The notes under the pieces are model-generated. The model worked only from the letters and a program-made list of their open reading frames with translations. It did not search any database and had not been told where the DNA came from. From positions 1 through 18,131 of the forward strand of contig NZ_JAGLBG010000051.1 of the NCBI RefSeq assembly GCF_018260405.1: a stretch of DNA of 18,131 bases, read 5' to 3'. The position numbers and the translations under genes were made by a program. This document shows, piece after piece, positions 9,300-16,634 of the stretch (positions are counted from its first letter, which is position 1; each line of letters opens with the position of its first letter). Source of the DNA: Deinococcus sp. (GTDB lineage: Bacteria > Deinococcota > Deinococci > Deinococcales > Deinococcaceae).

Positions 9300-9757
9300 T
9301 GTGGCCTCAACAGATCGAGGGTAAGCCTAGTATCTTGTGGACCAGCACCAGAAGTGACAGTGACGCGTCGCATGGCTGGCGGCGATGGCGGTATGGTTGC
9401 GGGACAGGTAGTAGTAATATTGGTCGCAGTGCTACCACCCACAATAGCCGCCCTTGAATCTAAGGGTTGTGAGGTAACACTATATCCAGCTGGAACACTG
9501 AGTGTCGCTGCACAGGCCTTATCATATTTCACCCGATCGGCCCACTCACCACGAACAGTTTCTAAAAGTTGTTGGGTGCGCGTGGATGTATCTAACTGCT
9601 GACCAGTTTGCCGATTCATTTTAAGCGAGCCAATCATAATAGGAACCAAGACGACAATTATTATTGCAAAAAGCAGTAATGCAACCAAGACTTCAATAAT
9701 CGTGAACCCTGCCTCCCTATCTATCAGGGATTTATTTTTATGGTAATTATAGCTCAT
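9296..9757 (-). CDS. Minor type IV prepilin, PilV/PilA2-like
   Basis: This is a 153-residue prepilin. A 17-residue charged leader ends R-E-A-G, then F-T-I-I-E-V-L-V-A begins the mature protein, with Glu at mature position 5 and a hydrophobic helix of about 20 residues. The F-T-I-I-E-V-L-V-A-L-L-L-F-A-I motif is typical of PilV/GspI-type minor pilins. Two Cys residues (K-A-C-A-A-T and T-T-T-C-P-A) could form a disulphide. Its start codon shares a base with the upstream stop (TAATG), and its end overlaps the downstream gene by 4 bases, so it belongs to one compact operon. It has the low GC of the operon. Confidence 0.82.
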   Translation of the reverse strand: MSYNYHKNKSLIDREAGFTIIEVLVALLLFAIIIVVLVPIMIGSLKMNRQTGQQLDTSTRTQQLLETVRGEWADRVKYDKACAATLSVPAGYSVTSQPLDSRAAIVGGSTATNITTTCPATIPPSPPAMRRVTVTSGAGPQDTRLTLDLLRPQ

Positions 9758-10212
9758 TATGGAACCGCCGAAACAATAATAGGTTTACCCGTCACGCCAG
9801 AAAGTCTTAGCTCAAGAGGTGCAACATTACCATAAGGACTGCGAATAGTAAACACACTGCCAACTGGCATAATGACTCCATAAGGCGCTTGATAAGCAAA
9901 TGTCCCCGAGCTGGGATTACAATTGGTCTTACAGTAAATCATTATTCCATTAGCTAGAGTAACAGCTGGAGAAGATCCTACAGTATACGTAGCTCCTCCG
10001 TTAGTTCCAGGCATAGTAATCGAAATTTGGGTGCTTATTTTTTGAGAATTCGAACGGGCCTTCTTAAGATCTGAGGCAATCTGGGTAGCAGCGTCTCTTA
10101 ATTGCACACCACGATAGCTAGACAACAAGTTCAAGGTAAACACCAAAACCATAATACCTATAATAGATATGACAACCAGTAGTTCTACAATTGTAAAACC
10201 CTGCGACCGCAT
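9757..10212 (-). CDS. Minor type IV prepilin, FimT/GspH/PilA1-like
   Basis: This 151-residue prepilin has a very short leader M-R-S-Q-G and then F-T-I-V-E-L-L-V-V-I-S-I-I-G, the textbook N-methylation/cleavage motif with Glu at mature position 5. The hydrophobic helix is followed by an amphipathic helix with Q-I-A-S-D-L-K-K-A-R, the FimT/GspH signature, and a beta-rich C-terminal domain with a close Cys pair (C-K-T-N-C). The start overlaps the preceding stop by one base (TGATG). In Thermus the equivalent PilA1 is needed for pilus assembly and transformation. The same role here is inferred from the operon. Confidence 0.85.
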   Translation of the reverse strand: MRSQGFTIVELLVVISIIGIMVLVFTLNLLSSYRGVQLRDAATQIASDLKKARSNSQKISTQISITMPGTNGGATYTVGSSPAVTLANGIMIYCKTNCNPSSGTFAYQAPYGVIMPVGSVFTIRSPYGNVAPLELRLSGVTGKPIIVSAVP

Positions 10213-12191
10213 CAGAAATTTCCCGATTGGATTTGTTGCCAGGCAACCGAATTCAAGGCCTTACCCGTACTAGAGGCGTCCAAACCGTACCAAACACGAA
10301 CGACCGCCCAAGAAGGAGGCCTGATATCTTCCATAAGACGCTTGTCGAAAGAAAAGCGCAAGTTATAACCATTTTGCATAGTTATCGTACTACCGGATAG
10401 CGAAGCAACACCACCGACAGTAGCATGATCTTCAACGACGCTCCCAATCACATTGATATCTCCTTTTATGGGAAGACTTGCATAATTGGCAGCATCAAAA
10501 TTTCCCTGACTGGCCATTATAGTGGCATGATAGGTGACATTATTAGGCGACGTAGTTGCAATTAAAATATCTCCTGCCGGTGCAAAAAGGCCAAGGATAT
10601 TGGTAGGATCAGTCGATCTCGGGCATCCACTCTGAGTATTGCTGTTATCACAGGGCGTAACGGAATCAGTCAAATCATTAGCAAGAACCATTCCTGTAGA
10701 ACCCACAAGATTAAGTTTAGAAAATGAAGCAACAGCAGGAGGGATCTTACTAACATCCGAAGTTTGACTATTATTCAGTCGAGTGGGGCCAGAAACTTTC
10801 AGGTTCCCAGACTTATACAAAAGACCGTTGAAGCTAGGAGAAATTAAATTCCAATTGGTACCCGACTTTTGATAAAGTCCACCCGATGCATCAGAGCGAA
10901 GCTGTCTTGTTATTGCATTATTAGCATTTTGAAATGTAAAATATTGATAGGTAGGAGTCGGCTCATTCCATGAATTTGTAGCTGTATTATAGGTAGTAAG
11001 CGCGTTACCATTACTGTCCCCAGCAAAAACCTTAACCGCCGTTTCACTACTATTTGCCACAATGCCATTATTAGTGGCGTCTGTTAACTGATCCGAAGCA
11101 TTAGTTGGCAAGCCGATATAATGGGAGGAAAAATTAGCACTTGTATTGGGGGCCATGGTGGCTCCCGTTGCCAGCATTTTCGCAGTGAGAGCAGCATTTG
11201 TTGAAGCCGTTTGGAGTGTCGTGTAATCCGAGTAAAAACCAGCAGTCTTAGTACAATCTAGATCTGGAGTCGCAGGCGGCGAGGTACAGCCTGCACTGTT
11301 TACATTTCCTTTAAATTTCGTCATGTTAGTAGAAAACAGAAATCTGAATTTTTCGTTAGTGAATACATCTCCATCGATTACGTCATTGTAGTAACCACCA
11401 TCATTCTGAGGCCAGTGGTTTAGGAAGTTAACATTGGTCGAGGGATCAGGAGTGTAAATCTGGATCCACCAGTCACCAGTTGTAGTCCGACTTCCAGCCA
11501 CATATCGGGCAGAGGAATTGACTGATCCCTGTGCTTTTATAGTGTTTACGCCAAGATAAAAACGGTAAGTCAGCTTATTAAGTCTTACAGCACGAATAGG
11601 AGTGATTGTATATTTGATATTTCCGTTGTTAAATGACCCAGCATTACTTTCCCACCAGTTGACCAACGTGGCATGGCTTGCGCCACTGGCTGGCCGTTCA
11701 GCTGTTGGAAACAGGTTATAACCCGATGACTTGACAGCGTCAGCAAGAATGCCGAACTTCTCTGGGCCAAAAGACGAAGTGTTATCTACGACACATTGCA
11801 TTGCCCCTGGATAAAGAACCGTATCGGTGCCTGTGCCCGCTGTAGCAAAATCATTGGTCTCTGCCCAGGCCGTCGAGGGAGCGGCACTCTTGCCACAGAA
11901 ATTCAGGGCGTAGGTTTCAAGTGCGCTGCTTGGCGTATTGGTCGGCAGCCCCAGATTAGGCCCCATAAGAATATTCTGGATATCCAGTAAGCGGCTTTTC
12001 GCCAGATTAACATTGGATTCCGCGGCGTACTGGGCCTGCAACGTGCTCTTTTGATCACCATTACTCTGCCAGCTGCTCAGACCGATTCTCATGGTCACCG
12101 CCATAATGACTGACAAAATTAAAAGTGTGAAGAGCACGACCAGAATCAGGGTAGAACCAGTGGTAGCTTGTTGCCGCTTCATACCATCCAT
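10212..12191 (-). CDS. ComZ-like / PilX-DUF4900-type large minor pilin, candidate pilus-tip protein
   Basis: This 659-residue protein leads the pilin operon. A basic N-terminus is followed by T-G-S-T-L-I-L-V-V-L-F-T and a hydrophobic helix (about residues 13-35), then Q-Y-A-A-E-S-N-V, a PilX-type continuation. Gly12 could be the cleavage site, but Glu at mature position 5 is missing, as in tip-located pseudopilins such as GspK. The body is Ser/Thr/Asn-rich with six Cys. Near the C-terminus it has the DUF4900/ComZ-type segment N-I-L-G-L-F-A-P-A-G-D-I-L-I, then H-A-T-I-M-A-S-Q-G-N-F and D-K-R-L-M-E-D-I-R-P-P. Thermus ComZ, encoded beside pilA1-A3, is a pilin with an inserted beta-solenoid proposed as a DNA receptor at the pilus tip. 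Homology to ComZ is my reading, not a database result. Confidence 0.7.
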   Translation of the reverse strand: MDGMKRQQATTGSTLILVVLFTLLILSVIMAVTMRIGLSSWQSNGDQKSTLQAQYAAESNVNLAKSRLLDIQNILMGPNLGLPTNTPSSALETYALNFCGKSAAPSTAWAETNDFATAGTGTDTVLYPGAMQCVVDNTSSFGPEKFGILADAVKSSGYNLFPTAERPASGASHATLVNWWESNAGSFNNGNIKYTITPIRAVRLNKLTYRFYLGVNTIKAQGSVNSSARYVAGSRTTTGDWWIQIYTPDPSTNVNFLNHWPQNDGGYYNDVIDGDVFTNEKFRFLFSTNMTKFKGNVNSAGCTSPPATPDLDCTKTAGFYSDYTTLQTASTNAALTAKMLATGATMAPNTSANFSSHYIGLPTNASDQLTDATNNGIVANSSETAVKVFAGDSNGNALTTYNTATNSWNEPTPTYQYFTFQNANNAITRQLRSDASGGLYQKSGTNWNLISPSFNGLLYKSGNLKVSGPTRLNNSQTSDVSKIPPAVASFSKLNLVGSTGMVLANDLTDSVTPCDNSNTQSGCPRSTDPTNILGLFAPAGDILIATTSPNNVTYHATIMASQGNFDAANYASLPIKGDINVIGSVVEDHATVGGVASLSGSTITMQNGYNLRFSFDKRLMEDIRPPSWAVVRVWYGLDASSTGKALNSVAWQQIQSGNF

Positions 12192-12197
12192 TGTGCT

Positions 12198-12203
12198 GGA
12201 TTA
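12198..12203 (-). promoter_or_regulatory. Weak -10-like hexamer before the pilin operon
   Basis: TAATCC (12203-12198) ends exactly 6 bases before the ATG at 12191. It matches the local TANNNT-N6-ATG geometry except for its last base. No Shine-Dalgarno site is visible for this first gene. Confidence 0.3.
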
Positions 12204-12217
12204 GTTCTTACGGGACT

Positions 12218-12235
12218 AGCCCCTGACTGGGGGCT
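12218..12235 (-). terminator. Hairpin between treS and the pilin operon
   Basis: AGCCCC (12218-12223) and GGGGCT (12230-12235) form a 6-bp stem with a 6-base loop, 24 bases after the treS stop and 27 bases before the pilin operon. No T-run follows on the minus strand, so at most a weak or Rho-assisted terminator. Confidence 0.35.
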
Positions 12236-12258
12236 GCCGGGGCACCTCAAAGACGATT

Positions 12259-13917
12259 TCAGTTTAGACGTAACCAGTAAAACTCGTGCCTGCCGAGGGT
12301 AAGCGCATATTGACCCCGGTTCGTGATCGCCGGAAAGAGAACACCCCCGATCAGGGTGACTGGCGTTTGTCCGACCTGTAGTGCGAGGTCCAGCGTAGCG
12401 GCCTGCGGCGTGGCCGAAAAATTATTAACAATTAACAGGGTCTCTTCAGCACTCCTACGTATGAACGCCAGGATGGCCGTATTGTCTGTGTCGACAAAAC
12501 TCAGCTCACCTGTGGCAAACACAGGATGCTGACGGCGCAGTTCCAGCAGGCGCGAAGTCCATTTGAGCAAGCTGGCGGGATCATGTTCTTGGGCCAGTAC
12601 ATTAACGCGCTGGTAGCCGTAGACCGCGTCCTCGATGGGCGGAAAGAAGCAGGCTTCACGGTTCGCGGTACTGAATCCGCCGTTAATTCCGGCATTCCAC
12701 TGCATGGGGGTACGCACGCCGTTTCGGTCGGCCAGCGAGAGATCATCGCCCATGCCCAGTTCATCGCCGTAATACAGAATGGGGCTACCCGGCAGCGCCA
12801 GCAAGACGGCATTGAGCAACTCGATGCGGCGGCGGTCGTTATCGAGAAGGGGTGCGAGGCGGCGGCGAATCCCCACGTTGATTTTCATGCGCGGGTCGGG
12901 CGCGTAGGCGGTATACATGTAAGCCCGTTCCTCGTCGGTGACCATCTCCAGGGTCAGTTCGTCGTGGTTACGCAGGAAGGTACACCACTGGCCGAAACTG
13001 GGGATTTGGGGCAGGCGGCCCATGATCTCGCGGATGCTGGTGGCGTCTTGCTTTTTTAGGGACATGTACAGCCGGGGCATCACCGGAAAGTTGAAGCACA
13101 TATGAAACTCGGGATCTTCGTCGGTGCCGAAATATTGCACCACGTCCTCCGGCCACTGATTCGCTTCGGCCAGCAGCAGGCGGCCCGGATATTCCCGGTC
13201 AACCATCTGGCGCACCCGCTTGAGAATGTCGTGGGTTTCGGGCAGATTCTCGCAGTTGGTGCCCTCACGCTCGATCAGGTAGGGCACGGCGTCTACCCGG
13301 AACCCGTCGAGGCCGAGGTCAAGCCAGAACCGGGCCGCGTTCAGCAGCTCTTCTACGACCTTCGGATTATCGAAGTTCAGATCGGGCTGATTCGAGAAGA
13401 AGCGGTGCCAGAAATACTGGCCGCATTGCTCGTCTTTCGTCCAGTTGCTCGTTTCGGTGTCGGTAAAGATAATGCGTGCTCCGCTGTACTCGGTACCAGT
13501 ATCGCTCCAGACGTAGTAATCGTAATAAGGATTATCCGAACCGTCAGGCCGTTTGGGGCCTTTACGCGACTCCTGGAACCAGTGATGGTCACTGCTGGTG
13601 TGGTTGGTCACGAGGTCGCCAACCACGCGCAGGCCGCGGCTGTGGGCTTCGCGCAGGAACACCTTGAAGTCGTCTAGGGTGCCCAGATCGGGGTGAATAT
13701 TCAGGTAGTCGGCCACGTCGTAGCCATCGTCGCGCAGCGGGCTGGGAAACCAGGGCAGCAGCCACAGACAATCCACGCCGAGCGCCTTGAGGTAGTCGAG
13801 CCGGGAGGTCAGGCCCGGAAAATCGCCCTTGCCGTCGCCGTTGCCATCGGCAAAAGTACGCACGGACAGTTCGTAGAAGACAGCGCTTTTGTACCACTCT
13901 GGATGGCCTTGAGTCAT
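12259..13917 (-). CDS. treS: Trehalose synthase (maltose alpha-D-glucosyltransferase), short form
   Basis: This 552-residue GH13 enzyme interconverts maltose and trehalose by intramolecular transglucosylation. The GH13 regions are clear: D-L-V-T-N-H (101-106), G-F-R-V-D-A-V with nucleophile Asp209, L-L-L-A-E-A-N-Q-W with acid/base Glu251, and R-N-H-D-E-L-T with Asp319. The TreS-typical W-Y-K-S-A-V-F-Y-E-L-S-V-R-T-F opening and L-P-W-F-P-S-P-L-R-D-D-G-Y-D-V distinguish it from plain amylases. The size equals the single-domain Deinococcus enzyme and lacks a fused maltokinase. I use the ATG at 13917 rather than the in-frame TTG at 13923, because TACGAT lies exactly 6 bases upstream and would place the transcript start at the ATG. 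Low-GC pilin genes follow it and a TrmB-family regulator gene precedes it, all on the same strand. Confidence 0.95.
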   Translation of the reverse strand: MTQGHPEWYKSAVFYELSVRTFADGNGDGKGDFPGLTSRLDYLKALGVDCLWLLPWFPSPLRDDGYDVADYLNIHPDLGTLDDFKVFLREAHSRGLRVVGDLVTNHTSSDHHWFQESRKGPKRPDGSDNPYYDYYVWSDTGTEYSGARIIFTDTETSNWTKDEQCGQYFWHRFFSNQPDLNFDNPKVVEELLNAARFWLDLGLDGFRVDAVPYLIEREGTNCENLPETHDILKRVRQMVDREYPGRLLLAEANQWPEDVVQYFGTDEDPEFHMCFNFPVMPRLYMSLKKQDATSIREIMGRLPQIPSFGQWCTFLRNHDELTLEMVTDEERAYMYTAYAPDPRMKINVGIRRRLAPLLDNDRRRIELLNAVLLALPGSPILYYGDELGMGDDLSLADRNGVRTPMQWNAGINGGFSTANREACFFPPIEDAVYGYQRVNVLAQEHDPASLLKWTSRLLELRRQHPVFATGELSFVDTDNTAILAFIRRSAEETLLIVNNFSATPQAATLDLALQVGQTPVTLIGGVLFPAITNRGQYALTLGRHEFYWLRLN

Positions 13918-13923
13918 GCCCAA

Positions 13924-13929
13924 ATCGTA
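13924..13929 (-). promoter_or_regulatory. -10 hexamer of treS (leaderless type)
   Basis: TACGAT (13929-13924) followed by 6 bases and ATG at 13917. It overlaps the only alternative start (TTG at 13923), which would be untranscribed from this promoter. No Shine-Dalgarno site is present. Confidence 0.55.
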
Positions 13930-14067
13930 ACGCGGCGCGACATTGGAAGCCTTGCCACTTGCCTATCCGCTCCGGGAGAAACCAAAGCGGCGCAGCAAGC
14001 GCTGCCTGTGTATTGTGCTTGGTTCGGTTCAACCGCAGTCCGTTCAGAACTGCGCCGGGTTGCCAAC

Positions 14068-14102
14068 TCTATGTCTGGAAGCTATTTTCTATGTCTGGAA
14101 GC
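14068..14102 (-). repeat. Perfect 15-base direct repeat upstream of treS
   Basis: The sequence TCTATGTCTGGAAGC occurs at 14068-14082 and again at 14088-14102, a period of 20 bases or about two helical turns. Its core TGGAAGC recurs at 13944-13950, near the -35 position of treS. The repeats sit inside an 8-base inverted repeat (CGCCGGGT 14053-14060 and ACCCGGCG 14131-14138). They lie in the gene-free stretch 13918-14274 between the TrmB-like gene and treS. Nothing else convincing was seen in that stretch. Confidence 0.6.
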
Positions 14103-14274
14103 CGTTTCTCTCCGTTCGGGGGAGAACTCTACCCGGCGGCTACGTACAGTCGGGACGACACCGCCTGTAGCGCCACAGGGCGAAGATTGAATCTGGTGAT
14201 TTCAGATGCAATCGGCAGTCGCTCTACCACCGCGAATGGCCGCAACCTTACCCAAACCTCTGCATAAAACGCGG

Positions 14275-14952
14275 TCAGGCACTTGTCCGGGATTTTTGCA
14301 GCCCCGCCAACTGGATATAGCCTTCGATCAGGTGAACAATCACGGGATTATGGGTATGCACGCCGTGCGCCTCACCCACACCACCTTCGAGAATAAAGTG
14401 CCCGACCATAGCCGCTTCATGGTCACGGGCCAGCAAAAAGGCAATCTGGCCCGGTGCAGCAATGTCGGGCAGGTTGGCGAGGTCGGCACGGTGAAGTCCT
14501 ACACCACGGGGAGTAAGGCGCTCTAGTTTATCGGCCAGTTCAGCCGCACCCGCCATGTACACCACGCGCCGGGCATTGAGAATCAGGTCCTCGGCGAGGC
14601 TGCGGATTGCGGCGTCTCCGTTGAGGTGATAGACCGCTTCGGGAGCCGGGTCGGGGGCCAGGCGCGAAAGGTCGCGGTCCAGGGCTGCCAGACGGTCATC
14701 GAACGAACGGCGCGAACGGGCCAGGTACTCACGCGCCGACAGCGGGGCGTATTCCAGCGGGTTTTGCCCGACCTTGGCCGACAGCCCCCGGCCTTCAAGG
14801 CGTTCAAGAGTCTCGTAAATCTTGGGCCGGGGAATACCGGCCTGCCGCGCCACACGCGCCGGGACGGCGCGGCCCAGGGCCAGCAAAGCGGTATAGGCCC
14901 GCGCCTCATATTCAGTTAGTCCCAGCGCTTGCAAGTGGATCACGGCACTCAT
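14275..14952 (-). CDS. TrmB-family transcriptional regulator
   Basis: This is a 225-residue DNA-binding regulator. The N-terminus L-Q-A-L-G-L-T-E-Y-E-A-R-A-Y is the TrmB opening. It continues into a winged helix-turn-helix (about residues 29-57) with V-A-R-Q-A-G-I-P-R-P-K-I-Y-E-T-L-E-R-L as recognition region. A coiled region with many Arg and Asp (about 70-100) leads to a C-terminal effector domain (from about 105). TrmB proteins commonly sense maltose, trehalose or other sugars and control their uptake or use. The gene precedes treS in the same direction, 357 bases away, so control of treS is plausible but unproven. The ATG at 14952 is preferred because an earlier start would add 20 residues of no family resemblance. 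Confidence 0.85.
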   Translation of the reverse strand: MSAVIHLQALGLTEYEARAYTALLALGRAVPARVARQAGIPRPKIYETLERLEGRGLSAKVGQNPLEYAPLSAREYLARSRRSFDDRLAALDRDLSRLAPDPAPEAVYHLNGDAAIRSLAEDLILNARRVVYMAGAAELADKLERLTPRGVGLHRADLANLPDIAAPGQIAFLLARDHEAAMVGHFILEGGVGEAHGVHTHNPVIVHLIEGYIQLAGLQKSRTSA

Positions 14953-14961
14953 GTAAAGTCC

Positions 14962-14967
14962 AGCATA
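14962..14967 (-). promoter_or_regulatory. -10-like hexamer of the TrmB-family gene
   Basis: TATGCT (14967-14962) ends 9 bases before the ATG at 14952, and there is no Shine-Dalgarno site. This suggests a leaderless or nearly leaderless transcript. Confidence 0.4.
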
Positions 14968-15101
14968 CGGGATTGAGCGCAGTAGCGTGCCGTTTCGTCC
15001 GGTGCACTCCAAAGTGTGTAGCCCGTTAGGGTACCCCTGACCCCGGAAAGGAGCGGTTTGGGATGGGGTTGGGCAAATGACTCAGGCTATGAAAGCTGCT
15101 C

Positions 15102-15107
15102 TAAACT
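15102..15107 (+). promoter_or_regulatory. -10 hexamer of the Nif3-family gene (leaderless type)
   Basis: TAAACT is followed by exactly 6 bases and ATG at 15114. ATGACT at 15077-15082 is a weak -35 candidate with a long 19-base spacer. Confidence 0.55.
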
Positions 15108-15113
15108 GACCAG

Positions 15114-15884
15114 ATGACCCAAGCTTCCGAAATCAGCCGCCAGGAACTCGTCGCGTGGCTTAACGACTACCTTCAGGTGGGCCAGCTGCCCGACCCCAGC
15201 ATGAACGGTCTTCAGATCGAGGGTACGGGCACCATCCGCCGTATTGCCGCCAGCGTAGATACCAGCCTGAACACCTTGCAGGCCGCCGCCGACGCAGGGG
15301 CCGACCTGCTGCTGGTGCATCACGGCCTGTTCTGGGGCAAGCCGCTGCCCGTGACCGGGCCACACGCCCGCCGCCTGCGGGCCGCGCTGATGGCCGACCT
15401 GAACCTGTACGCCGCGCACATTCCGCTGGACGCCCACCCCGAAGTGGGCAACAACGCCATGATCGCCGGGGCACTTAGCCTGCAAAACCCCGAACCCTTT
15501 GGTGACTGGGCGGGCCACAAGATCGGCCTGGCGGGCGAACTGCCTTTCACCCAGAGCTTGCAGGACTTTGCTGACCGCGTGCAGAAGCTGACCGGGGAAA
15601 TCTGTCTGGTGCACGGCGGCGGTCAGCCCAACGTGCAGCGCCTGGGCATCGTGTCGGGCGGCGGCGCAGGCGCGGTAGCCGAAGCGGCGGCGGCGGGCCT
15701 AGACACTCTGCTGACCGGCGAACCCGAACATAAGTTCTTCAGTGACGCCTTCGAGTACGGCGTGAATGTGGTATATGCCGGGCACTACGAAACCGAAGTC
15801 TTTGGCGTGCGGGCACTGGCCGCCAAAATCGAGGACACCTTCGGGCTGCCGTGGCAATTCCTGAACTTTCCGACGGGGCTGTGA
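15114..15884 (+). CDS. Nif3/YbgI (DUF34) family dinuclear metal protein
   Basis: This 256-residue cytosolic protein belongs to the conserved Nif3-like family, often annotated as GTP cyclohydrolase I type 2 homologue. The family signature is complete: an N-terminal D-P-S-M-N-G-L-Q-I-E-G, the metal motif L-L-V-H-H-G-L-F-W, Y-A-A-H-I-P-L-D with N-N-A-M, the glycine-rich S-G-G-G-A-G, L-L-T-G-E-P-E-H and the C-terminal V-V-Y-A-G-H-Y-E-T-E with the remaining metal ligands. The length is the compact form without a central insertion. The biochemical role of the family is unsettled, so no reaction is assigned. The start follows a leaderless-type promoter. The gene is divergent from the TrmB-family regulator and 125 bases upstream of tmk on the same strand. 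Confidence 0.9.
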   Translation: MTQASEISRQELVAWLNDYLQVGQLPDPSMNGLQIEGTGTIRRIAASVDTSLNTLQAAADAGADLLLVHHGLFWGKPLPVTGPHARRLRAALMADLNLYAAHIPLDAHPEVGNNAMIAGALSLQNPEPFGDWAGHKIGLAGELPFTQSLQDFADRVQKLTGEICLVHGGGQPNVQRLGIVSGGGAGAVAEAAAAGLDTLLTGEPEHKFFSDAFEYGVNVVYAGHYETEVFGVRALAAKIEDTFGLPWQFLNFPTGL

Positions 15885-15890
15885 GGGACG

Positions 15891-15991
15891 GGCGTGTGGC
15901 GTGTGGGGAATGCGGTGCGCTGTGAGTGGAAAGTGGAAAGTGGGGAGTGGAACAAGCCCAGCCAGCCACCACTTCCTACTTCCTACTTCCC
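15891..15991 (+). repeat. Heptanucleotide tandem repeats between nif3-like gene and tmk
   Basis: Several 7-base periodic tracts follow one another. GGCGTGT occurs twice (15891-15904). GTGGAAA occurs twice, followed by the variants GTGGGGA and GTGGAAC (15926-15953). ACTTCCT occurs twice, followed by ACTTCCC (15971-15991). The last tract is pyrimidine-rich and the middle one purine-rich, so the two could pair imperfectly. They end 18 bases before the tmk start. Confidence 0.75.
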
Positions 15992-16009
15992 GTTCAGGAA
16001 GTTCGTCTG

Positions 16010-16630
16010 ATGAGGGGCCTGTTTCTTACTTTTGAAGGCCCCGAGGGCGCGGGCAAAACCACTCAGCTAGTCCGCCTGCAAGCCCGGCTGGAAGCGGCTG
16101 GACATACCTTGACCGTCACGCGTGAGCCAGGCGGCACACCACTGGGCACGCGGGTACGCGAGGTGGTGCTCGACCCGGCGCTGGAGATGGAAGCGCTGCC
16201 CGAATTTCTGCTGTACTCGGCCAGCCGCGCGCAGCTGGTGCAAGACGTGGTGCGGCCCGCCCTGGCACGTGGCGAGACTGTGCTGTGTGACCGCTACGCC
16301 GATTCCTCGCTGGCGTACCAGGGAGCCGGACGGGGCCTGCCGTTGTCGCTGCTGCAAACCATCACCCAGGCGGCCACCGGGGGGCTACAGCCCGACCTGA
16401 CTATTCTGCTGGACCTCGACCCAGCGGTGGGACTGGCGCGGGCCGCTGCACGCGGGCAACCCGACCGGCTGGAACGCGCCGACCTGGGCTTTCACCAACG
16501 CGTGCGCCAGGGCTTTCTGCTGCTGGCCCAGCAGGAGCCGCCGCGCTTTCTGGTGCTAGACGCCTCGAAGACCCCAGATGAACTGGCCGGGGAAATCTGG
16601 AACGCATTGCCAACAGTCTTGACCCGCTGA
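16010..16630 (+). CDS. tmk: Thymidylate kinase
   Basis: This 206-residue cytosolic enzyme phosphorylates dTMP to dTDP with ATP, an essential step of dTTP supply. The P-loop F-E-G-P-E-G-A-G-K-T-T lies at residues 8-18. It is followed by T-R-E-P-G-G-T-P-L-G (dTMP-binding region), C-D-R-Y-A-D-S-S-L-A-Y-Q-G with the DRY motif, L-L-D-L-D-P and a lid region A-A-A-R-G-Q-P-D-R-L-E. The length is normal. The ATG at 16010 gives the canonical M-R-G-L-F-L-T-F-E-G, with AGGAA about 10 bases upstream. A longer in-frame start at 15926 would translate the heptad repeat tract and is rejected. The stop lies 4 bases from the stop of the convergent cyclotransferase gene. Confidence 0.96.
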   Translation: MRGLFLTFEGPEGAGKTTQLVRLQARLEAAGHTLTVTREPGGTPLGTRVREVVLDPALEMEALPEFLLYSASRAQLVQDVVRPALARGETVLCDRYADSSLAYQGAGRGLPLSLLQTITQAATGGLQPDLTILLDLDPAVGLARAAARGQPDRLERADLGFHQRVRQGFLLLAQQEPPRFLVLDASKTPDELAGEIWNALPTVLTR

Positions 16631-16634
16631 AGCG

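Noticed and set aside
15926..15991. Heptamer tracts as a CRISPR array
   Set aside because: Units are 7 bases and contiguous, with no spacers of 30-40 bases and no cas genes.
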